Below are positions 34,749 through 41,776 of a stretch of 64,000 bases of DNA, piece after piece. The notes under the pieces were generated by a model, which saw only the letters and a program-made list of their open reading frames with translations, did no database searches and was not told the origin of the DNA. The DNA is from Streptomyces olivochromogenes. GTDB lineage: Bacteria; Actinomycetota; Actinomycetes; Streptomycetales; Streptomycetaceae. The stretch spans positions 62,001-126,000 of the forward strand of contig NZ_KQ948470.1 in NCBI RefSeq assembly GCF_001514115.1, read 5' to 3'. The translations under genes were made by a program, and so were the position numbers. Position 1 is the stretch's first letter; each line of letters starts with the position of its first letter.

Positions 34749-34927
34749 GTGCCTGTCACCGCCTTGGGGTTACCGCCGTGAGGGGTCGGTAGGGGTCGTA
34801 CCCCCTACAGTGCATGGCTGCACCCGCGACCGGAAGACCTGTGCCGGTCAGGGGGGTGGACGTCCGCTTATGAGACCGCGCGCCTCGGCCATGTCCGGCG
34901 CCGGACCACGCCGGTTGACTCGACGGC

Positions 34928-35482
34928 ATGACAGAGAACAGCACGGGGCGGCGTACCACCGCCGGAGGTGTCCTGGGTGCGGCCACGGTCGCGATGGGCC
35001 TGATCGCCGGGGTCTTCTACATTTTCGCCTGCGACGTCATGCCGTCACTGGCCCGCAGTGACGACCGCGTCTTCATCGAGGTCATGCGGAACATCAACGA
35101 CGTGATCCAGAACCCGGTGTTCTTCCTGAGTTTCATGGGCGCGCTGGTCCTCACGGCGGTCTCCGCCTGGCAGTTGCGCAAGTCCCCCCACCGGTGGTGG
35201 GTGTTCGCCGCCCTCGCCGCGTACGCGCTGGCCTTCCTGTTCACGGTCGCCGTGAACATCCCGCTCAACAACCGCCTGGCGGACGCCGGAAACCCCGCGG
35301 CGATCGCCGACCCGGCCGCCGTACGCCGGCGGTTCGAGGACACCTGGGTCGCCTGGAACGTCGTACGGGCCCTGCTGTCGACGCTCGCCCTGGCCTGCCT
35401 CGTCCGCGCGCTGCTCCTGTACCGACGGCCTTATAGGTCCGCGTACTTGGAGTCGGCGGCCGGGTCGAGCGCGAGTCGGTAG
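34928..35482 (+). CDS. DUF1772 (anthrone-oxygenase-like) membrane protein
   Basis: This 184-residue membrane protein has four predicted segments (about 14-36, 61-80, 88-108 and 143-163). It carries the family pattern VNIPLNNRLADAG and WVAWNVVRALLSTLAL of DUF1772. Members are mostly uncharacterised; some act as anthrone oxygenases in polyketide pathways, but no such pathway is here. Its last 52 bases overlap the 3' end of the convergent nnaR gene. Confidence 0.8.
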   Translation: MTENSTGRRTTAGGVLGAATVAMGLIAGVFYIFACDVMPSLARSDDRVFIEVMRNINDVIQNPVFFLSFMGALVLTAVSAWQLRKSPHRWWVFAALAAYALAFLFTVAVNIPLNNRLADAGNPAAIADPAAVRRRFEDTWVAWNVVRALLSTLALACLVRALLLYRRPYRSAYLESAAGSSASR

Positions 35483-36591
35483 CCGCGCTTGACGACGGTC
35501 TGGATGAGCTTGGGCGCGCCGAGTGCCGTACGCAGCCGGGCCATGGCCGTCTCGACGGCGTGCTCGTCCCGCCCGGCGCCCGGCAGCGCCCGCAGCAGCT
35601 CGGCCCGGGCGACCACCCAGCCGGGGCGGCGGGACAGGGCCCGCACCAGCGACATCCCGGCGGGCGGTACGGGCCGCAGCGCCCCGTCGACCAGCACGGC
35701 GTGGCCGCGGATCTCGACCCGGTGGCCGGCGATGGGCAACGTACGGGCCCGGCCGGGGAGTTCCTGGCAGAGCAGCTGGACGAGGGGGCCGAGCCGGAAG
35801 CGCTCGGGGTGGACGGTGTCGATGCCGTGCGCCTGCAGAGGGAGCGCGGTGACGGGGCCGACGCAGACGGGCAGGACGTCGTGGTGGAGGGCGGCGAGGA
35901 GTTCGGACAGCAGACCGCGGCCCTCGGCCCTGGACACCAGGGAGGCGGCGGCGGGCGCGCTGGTGAAGGTGAGTGCGTCCAGGCCGCGGGTGACGGTGGC
36001 GTCGAGGAGCCGGTCGACGGGTCCGATGTCCTCCGGCGGCATCCACCGGTAGACGGGGACCCCCACGACCTCGGCTCCGGCGGCCCGCAACGACTCCACG
36101 AACCCGGGCAGCGGCTCGCCGTGCAGCTGTACGGCGATACGGCGGCCCTCGACGCCCTCCTCCAGGAGCCGGTCGAGCACCTCGGCCATGGACTCGGAGG
36201 AGGGCGACCACTCCTCGGTCAGTCCCTGGGCCCGTACGGCTCCCTTCACCTTGGGGCCGCGCGCGAGCAGTTCGACCTCGCGCAGCCGACCGAGCAGGGC
36301 CTCGCCGAGCCCCCACCCGTCGGCCGCCTCGATCCAGCCGCGGAAGCCGATCGCGGTGGTGGCGACCACGATGTCGGGCGCCTGGTCGATCAGCTCCTTG
36401 GTGGCGGCGAGGAGTTCGCTGTCGTCGGCGAGCGGCACGATGCGCAGGGCGGGCGCGTGCTGGACGACGGCGCCGCGTCGCTGGAGCAAAGCCCCGAGTT
36501 CGTCGGCCCGACGCGCGGCCGTCACGCCCACGGTGAACCCCGCGAGGGGGCCGCAGTCCTGCCCGGCCGGTCGCTGCTGTTCGTCGTCCAT
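35431..36591 (-). CDS. nnaR: NnaR-type regulator: HemD-like domain fused to winged helix
   Basis: The 386-residue protein joins a uroporphyrinogen-III-synthase-like domain (about residues 15-260, FTVGVTAARRADELGALL and TFTSAPAAASLVSRAEGRG) to an OmpR/PhoB-type winged helix (about 285-378, LVRALSRRPGWVVARAELL and AVETAMARLRTALG). This architecture is NnaR, the nitrate/nitrite assimilation activator that works with GlnR in Streptomyces and mycobacteria. The narK gene directly upstream on the same strand supports that. An ordinary HemD would lack the DNA-binding domain. Confidence 0.85.
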   Translation of the reverse strand: MDDEQQRPAGQDCGPLAGFTVGVTAARRADELGALLQRRGAVVQHAPALRIVPLADDSELLAATKELIDQAPDIVVATTAIGFRGWIEAADGWGLGEALLGRLREVELLARGPKVKGAVRAQGLTEEWSPSSESMAEVLDRLLEEGVEGRRIAVQLHGEPLPGFVESLRAAGAEVVGVPVYRWMPPEDIGPVDRLLDATVTRGLDALTFTSAPAAASLVSRAEGRGLLSELLAALHHDVLPVCVGPVTALPLQAHGIDTVHPERFRLGPLVQLLCQELPGRARTLPIAGHRVEIRGHAVLVDGALRPVPPAGMSLVRALSRRPGWVVARAELLRALPGAGRDEHAVETAMARLRTALGAPKLIQTVVKRGYRLALDPAADSKYADL

Positions 36592-36632
36592 GGCTCTCGT
36601 CTCGCGCTGGGGGCTTCGTGCGGATACGGCTG

Positions 36633-36666
36633 ACCGAGCCTGTCAACGCTCCGTGACAGGCTCGGT
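36633..36666 (-). terminator. Terminator after narK
   Basis: ACCGAGCCTGTCA (36633-36645) pairs perfectly with TGACAGGCTCGGT (36654-36666) around an 8-base loop. It sits between the narK stop and the nnaR start, suggesting nnaR has its own promoter. Confidence 0.8.
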
Positions 36667-36691
36667 ACCCCTTGATGTCACCCGTGTTACG

Positions 36692-38071
36692 TCAGACCTC
36701 GACGTAGCTGAGCTGCGGCTTCGCCTCTGCGGCAGTGGCCGTACGGGTCTGGGTGGCGGGGCCGCGAAGGTATACGGCCCAGGTCACCAGGAAGCACACC
36801 GCGTAGAAGGCGAGGAAGGCCACGAAGGCTCCGGTGCCGGAGCCGTAGGAGAGGAAGGACTGCCGGAAGGCGAGGTTGATGCCGACGCCGCCGAGCGCGC
36901 CCACCGCGCCGATGAGGCCCATGGAGGCGCCGGACAGCCGTCGCCCGTAGGAGGCCGCCTCCTCCCCTTCCAGGCCCTTGGCGACGGCCTTGGCCTGGAA
37001 GATGCCCGGGATCATCTTGTACGTCGAGCCGTTGCCGAGCCCGGTGAGCACGAACAGCGCGATGAACGCGATCGTGAACAGGGGAAGCGACTTCTGGGTG
37101 GAGGCGACGACGATGACACCGGTCGCGCCGGCCATGGCGACGAAGTTCCACAGTGTGATGCGCGCGCCGCCGTAGCGGTCGGCGAGCCGGCCGCCCACGG
37201 GCCGGATCAGCGAGCCGAGCAGCGGGCCGACGAAGGTGACGTAGGCCGCCTGCAGCGGAGTGCGGCCGAACTGGTTCTGGAGCACCTGCCCGAAGGCGAA
37301 GCTGTAGCCGATGAACGACCCGAAGGTGCCGATGTAGAGGAAGGACATGATCCAGGTGTGGGCGTCCTTCGCGGCGTCCCTGGCGGCGCCGGTGTCGTTC
37401 TTCACGGACGCGATGTTGTCCATGTAGACGGCGGCGAGCACGGCGGCGACGACGATCAGCGGGATGTAGATGCCGAGCAGGACCCGCGGTCCGCCGTTCG
37501 CGCCGATGATCGCGAGCGCCACGAGCTGGATGACGGGCACGCCGATGTTTCCGCCGCCCGCGTTGAGGCCGAGCGCCCAGCCCTTCTTCCTCAACGGGAA
37601 GAAGGCGTTGATGTTGGTCATGCTGGAGGCGAAGTTGCCGCCGCCGATGCCGGCGAGCAGACCGACCAGCAGGAAGGTGTCGAAGGAGGTCCCCGGCTTC
37701 ATCACCGCGAAGGCGGCGACGCTCGGGACGAGCAGCAGGCTCGCCGAGACGATGGTCCAGTTCCGGCCGCCGAAGATCGCCACCGCGAAGGTGTACGGCA
37801 CCCGCACCACGGCTCCGACCAGCGTCACCATCGAGGTGAGCATGAACTTGTCGGCCGGGGTGAGCCCGTACTCGGGGCCCATGAAGAGCACCATCACCGA
37901 CCACATGGTCCAGATCGAGAACCCGATGTGCTCGGAGAGCACGGAGAAGAGCAGATTCCGCCGGGCGACCTTCTCACCGGTCTCTTTCCAGAAGGTCTCG
38001 TCCTCCGGGTCCCACTCCTGGATCCAGCGGCCTCCCGTGCTCGGTGCGGGGGCTGTACTAGGGGCTGTCAT
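36692..38071 (-). CDS. narK: Nitrate/nitrite transporter (NarK family)
   Basis: This is a 459-residue MFS protein with twelve membrane segments. Two nitrate-signature-like motifs are visible, GIGGGNFASSM and NAGGGNIGVP, in segments 5 and 11-equivalent positions of the family. It imports nitrate or exports nitrite; the assimilatory context of the next gene (nnaR) favours nitrate uptake. The ATG at 38071 begins MTAPSTAPAPSTGGRW. I searched the upstream region for a GlnR box and found only a weak match. Confidence 0.88.
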   Translation of the reverse strand: MTAPSTAPAPSTGGRWIQEWDPEDETFWKETGEKVARRNLLFSVLSEHIGFSIWTMWSVMVLFMGPEYGLTPADKFMLTSMVTLVGAVVRVPYTFAVAIFGGRNWTIVSASLLLVPSVAAFAVMKPGTSFDTFLLVGLLAGIGGGNFASSMTNINAFFPLRKKGWALGLNAGGGNIGVPVIQLVALAIIGANGGPRVLLGIYIPLIVVAAVLAAVYMDNIASVKNDTGAARDAAKDAHTWIMSFLYIGTFGSFIGYSFAFGQVLQNQFGRTPLQAAYVTFVGPLLGSLIRPVGGRLADRYGGARITLWNFVAMAGATGVIVVASTQKSLPLFTIAFIALFVLTGLGNGSTYKMIPGIFQAKAVAKGLEGEEAASYGRRLSGASMGLIGAVGALGGVGINLAFRQSFLSYGSGTGAFVAFLAFYAVCFLVTWAVYLRGPATQTRTATAAEAKPQLSYVEV

Positions 38072-38252
38072 GACGCCTCCACGGTTCTCCGGTGCGGTGC
38101 CCAGGTGTCGTACAACGACTGACTGAGTCCCGAAGGTAGGGAGGACGCGTTTCGAGGCTGTGGCTGTGAGTGACCGGAAAGGAACGTTGCTCTCACGGGA
38201 GCGAGGGGGCGACGGTGAGGACTTCCGGGGTGCCGTCGCCCCCTGCCCGTGT

Positions 38253-39569
38253 CTAGACCCGGTGGCTCCCTCGCGAGGCGGCCTTCTTCCTCTTCGCGCC
38301 GTCGGGCCACAGCCTCGGGCTGCGCTTGGCGGCGATGTCCTCGATCCAGCCGAACGCCAGGATCGTCAGGCCGATGAGGGGCCAGACCAGGAGGAACATC
38401 CACACCATGTACGAGGAGTCGAGCGCGGCCACCGCACTGTCGCTCTGCATGAACGGGAGGTTGTAGGCCTGGTCGATGATCGGGACCGTGGCCATGATCA
38501 GCATGTTGTGCCAGAGGTAGATCGTGACGGCCCGGTTGTTGGACAGGGTGATCAGCCTGTCCCAGCGGGCCAGCCGGCCGGGGAGTTCCTGCCAGGACGG
38601 GGAGTACTGGAGCAGGATGACGACGAAGCCGAAGGACCAGGCCGCCTGGGCGAGGGGGATGTCGTTCAGGTCCCAGCCGTCGGGGCCCAGGTGTCCCGAG
38701 GCCCACCACAGGCCGAAGGCCATGAGCAGGGCCGAGCAGGAGACCGCGAGATAGCGGGGGACCTGTTGCAGGACGCCCTCGTGGTGGGCGAAGCCCAGGA
38801 CCCAGCAGCCGCCGTAGACCGTGAAGTCGGAGATCGCGTTGCCCGTCTCGCCGGGGATGGTGACCAGGCCGGTACCGAGAACCGCCGTCAGGGCGAGGGG
38901 GGCCAGCAGCGTCGCCCAGGGCACCCTGCGGAAGGCCCACAGCAGCAGGGGCGAGGCGATCACGAACCACAGATAGGCGCGCAGGTACCAGAGCGGGCCC
39001 GCGGCCTGGACCGCCCAGGTGTCCTCCAGCAGGCCGGACTTGGAGCCGACGTGCCAGGGGAAGGGCGGGGCGCCGATCGGAATGACGTAGTCGATCAGCT
39101 TGACGAGGCCCCAGGTGCCGCCGTTGTCCGGGTCCTTCAGCACGTTCCAGCCGCCCGCGAACATCAGCGTGAGTGCCACCGCGCTGAACGCCCACAGGGG
39201 CGGCAGGAGGCGGCGGACGCGGCCGCGGATCACACCGAGGGGCGGGCGGCTGAGCGAGCGGGCCATCAGCGAGCCGGCCAGCGCGAACATCACGCCCATG
39301 GAGGGGAAGAGGACCGTCAGCCACGCCCAGCCGAAGAGGTGGTAGACGACCACACGGACCAGGGCGATCGAGCGCAGCAGGTCCAGGTAGCGGTCACGGC
39401 CGGGCTTCTTGGGCGCGGGAGCGGACTGCGGAGCCGATCCCGGGGCCGATCCCGGGGTGGGTGTCGGGGTGGGTGTCGGCGCGGATGTCGGCGATGGTGC
39501 CGGTTCGGGGTGGACCCGGGCCGATCCCAGCGGCGGCGTCGCGCCCGCCGTGTACTCGTGCGTGGTCAT
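38253..39569 (-). CDS. Membrane acyltransferase (acyltransferase-3 family) of the mat-like operon
   Basis: The 438-residue integral membrane protein has about ten segments after a 55-residue Pro/Thr-rich N-terminus. Acyltransferase-3 features are RYLDLLRSIALVRVVVYH near the start and IYLWHNMLI late in the protein. It probably acylates (for example acetylates or succinylates) the polysaccharide made by the adjacent synthase/deacetylase. Its ATG overlaps that gene's stop, so it is the third gene of the operon. Confidence 0.82.
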   Translation of the reverse strand: MTTHEYTAGATPPLGSARVHPEPAPSPTSAPTPTPTPTPGSAPGSAPQSAPAPKKPGRDRYLDLLRSIALVRVVVYHLFGWAWLTVLFPSMGVMFALAGSLMARSLSRPPLGVIRGRVRRLLPPLWAFSAVALTLMFAGGWNVLKDPDNGGTWGLVKLIDYVIPIGAPPFPWHVGSKSGLLEDTWAVQAAGPLWYLRAYLWFVIASPLLLWAFRRVPWATLLAPLALTAVLGTGLVTIPGETGNAISDFTVYGGCWVLGFAHHEGVLQQVPRYLAVSCSALLMAFGLWWASGHLGPDGWDLNDIPLAQAAWSFGFVVILLQYSPSWQELPGRLARWDRLITLSNNRAVTIYLWHNMLIMATVPIIDQAYNLPFMQSDSAVAALDSSYMVWMFLLVWPLIGLTILAFGWIEDIAAKRSPRLWPDGAKRKKAASRGSHRV

Positions 39570-41776
39570 GCGACCGGCCTCCGATCGTTCCCGCTCTGTG
39601 CCGTCCGCTGCCGCGGGATCGCTCCCGGTGCCTCCACCACGCCCGTGCGCCGCAGCTTCTGCCAGCGCAGCCGGCCTCCGGTGAGCGCGGTGATCCAGGA
39701 CTGGAGGAGGACCATGTACATCAACTGCCGGTAGAGGATCTGCTGGAGCGGGAGCGAGATGAGGTACCTCATGCGCTCACGGTCCAGCCGGAAGGCGTAC
39801 GCCGCGCACGCCACCTGGACAGCGAGGACGCCCAGCCACGCGAGGACCGTCCTCTGCGTCGGGCCGAAGACGAGCCCGTACAGCAGGAAGACGTCGATCA
39901 GCGGGGCCAGCAGCGGGGCCAGGACCATGAACAGCGAGACGAGCGGCAGGCCCACCCGGCCGAAGCGGCCCGACGGGCCCCGTTCGACGAGCGCTCTGCG
40001 GTGCTTCCAGATCGCCTGCATCGTGCCGTACGACCAGCGGTAGCGCTGGGACCAGAGCTGCTGGACGGACTCCGGCGCCTCCGTCCACGCGCGTGCCTTC
40101 TCCGCGTAGACGACCCGCCAGCCGTCGCGGTGCAGGGCCATCGTGATGTCGGTGTCCTCGGCGAGCGTGTCGTCGCTCATGCCGCCGACCCTCTCCAGCG
40201 CGGAGCGGCGGAAGGCGCCGACCGCGCCGGGGATGGTCGGCATGCAGCCGAGGATGTCGTACATCCGGCGGTCGAGGTTGAAGCCCATCACGTACTCGAT
40301 GTGCTGCCAGGCCCCGATGAGGGAGTCGCGGTTGCCGACCTTCGCGTTGCCCGCGACCGCGCCGACGCTCGGGTCGGCGAACGGCTGGACGAGTTCTCGG
40401 ACGGTGGCCGGTTCGAAGACCGTGTCGCCGTCCATCATCACGACGATGTCGTGACGGGCGTTGGCCAGGCCCCGGTTGAGGGCCGCGGGCTTGCCCGCGT
40501 TGTGCTGGCGCACGACCCGGACGTTCGGCAGCAGCAGGTCCTCGACGATCCGCGCCGTGCCGTCGCTCGAACCGTCGTCGACGACGAGCACTTCGATGGG
40601 GTGTTCGCTCGCCATCAGGGAACGGACCGTGTTCTCTATGCACTTGGCCTCGTTGTACGCCGGCACGAGCACCGACACCGGTTCGGTGACCGGCGCCGGA
40701 CCCCAGCGGAAGTCCTTGCGCCGCACCCGGCGGGCGTGCAGGGCGGACAGCAGGAGCATCATGCCGAAGCGGGCGAAGACGAGTACGCCGATGATCGCGA
40801 TGCCGACGACCAGGACGTCGGTGACGTTGTCGGAGGCGCGCACCAGGTAGACCCAGGCTTTGCCCTTCCACAGTTCGAGGCCGGTGACCTGGGTGTGCGC
40901 GCTGGGCGCGTCGAGGGCCTCGGTGAGGTTCTGGAACCGGTACCCGCGCTCCTGAAGCTCCGGCACGAACCTGTCCAGCGCCTGCACGGTCTGGTGGCGG
41001 TCGCCGCCGGAGTCGTGCATCAGGACGATCGCGCCCTTGCCGCCCTTGGGCGTGGCGTTGCGGATGATCTGGTCGACGCCCGGCTTCTGCCAGTCCTCGC
41101 TGTCGGTGTTGTTGACGACGGTGATGTAACCGCGTGTGCCTATGTACTTCGTCACCGGCCAGGACTTGTTGTCCATGGCGTCCGCGAAGGACGAGTACGG
41201 GGGCCGGAAGAGCGAGGTGCGGATGCCCGCCGCGCCGGCCAGGGCCAGCTGGTTCTGGGAGAGCTCCCAGTCGATGCGCTTCGTGGACTGGAAGGAGAGG
41301 TCGGGGTGGTTGAAGGTGTGCAGGCCGACCTCGTGGCCCTCCTCGACCATGCGCTTCACCAGCTCCGGATAGCGCGAGGTCATGGTGCCGGTGACGAAGA
41401 AGACGGCGTGGGCGTGGTGCTTCTTCAGCACGTCGAGGACCTTGGGTGTCCACGTGGGGTCCGGGCCGTCGTCGAAGGTGAGGACGAGCCGGTGGTCGGG
41501 GACGGTCAGGCTGTTCGTGCGGCCACCGCGGGTGTCGATGACCGGGCCGCCGTCGAGGATCTTGTCCGGCACCTTGTCGGTGGCGGCCTCGGGCTGGATG
41601 CGGTGGTCGGCGAGGATCTCGCTGTGCACATAGCCGCGCAGCATCAGCATCGCCAGCATGGCGACGAGGAGCAGCGAGGGCAGCAGCCAGCGCATGGGCA
41701 GCCGTCGGCGCCGGACATCGGGTGCCGGACGCCGCGCACGGGGAGCGGGCCCGTGCGCGTTGGTGCGGGATGCCAT
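39566..41776 (-). CDS. matB: Bifunctional polysaccharide deacetylase/glycosyltransferase (MatB-like, PNAG-type synthesis)
   Basis: The 736-residue membrane protein combines two enzymes. After one membrane segment (about 29-47) comes an extracytoplasmic NodB-type deacetylase (TFDDGPD at 100-106, HTFNHPD, RPPY). After another segment (about 325-345) comes a cytoplasmic family-2 glycosyltransferase (VSVLVPAYNE, MDGDTVF, EDTDITMAL, QRYRWSYG) with further C-terminal membrane segments. The pairing mirrors PgaB/PgaC, and Streptomyces MatB makes poly-beta-1,6-N-acetylglucosamine needed for hyphal aggregation (mat locus; recalled, not searched). It starts one base inside the stop of the repeat protein gene (TGATG). 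Confidence 0.85.
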   Translation of the reverse strand: MASRTNAHGPAPRARRPAPDVRRRRLPMRWLLPSLLLVAMLAMLMLRGYVHSEILADHRIQPEAATDKVPDKILDGGPVIDTRGGRTNSLTVPDHRLVLTFDDGPDPTWTPKVLDVLKKHHAHAVFFVTGTMTSRYPELVKRMVEEGHEVGLHTFNHPDLSFQSTKRIDWELSQNQLALAGAAGIRTSLFRPPYSSFADAMDNKSWPVTKYIGTRGYITVVNNTDSEDWQKPGVDQIIRNATPKGGKGAIVLMHDSGGDRHQTVQALDRFVPELQERGYRFQNLTEALDAPSAHTQVTGLELWKGKAWVYLVRASDNVTDVLVVGIAIIGVLVFARFGMMLLLSALHARRVRRKDFRWGPAPVTEPVSVLVPAYNEAKCIENTVRSLMASEHPIEVLVVDDGSSDGTARIVEDLLLPNVRVVRQHNAGKPAALNRGLANARHDIVVMMDGDTVFEPATVRELVQPFADPSVGAVAGNAKVGNRDSLIGAWQHIEYVMGFNLDRRMYDILGCMPTIPGAVGAFRRSALERVGGMSDDTLAEDTDITMALHRDGWRVVYAEKARAWTEAPESVQQLWSQRYRWSYGTMQAIWKHRRALVERGPSGRFGRVGLPLVSLFMVLAPLLAPLIDVFLLYGLVFGPTQRTVLAWLGVLAVQVACAAYAFRLDRERMRYLISLPLQQILYRQLMYMVLLQSWITALTGGRLRWQKLRRTGVVEAPGAIPRQRTAQSGNDRRPVA

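Noticed and set aside
38090..38240. GlnR operator upstream of narK
   Set aside because: GTCAC and GAAAC are present on the minus strand, but the spacing is off by one and the partner boxes are poor. I could not support it by eye.
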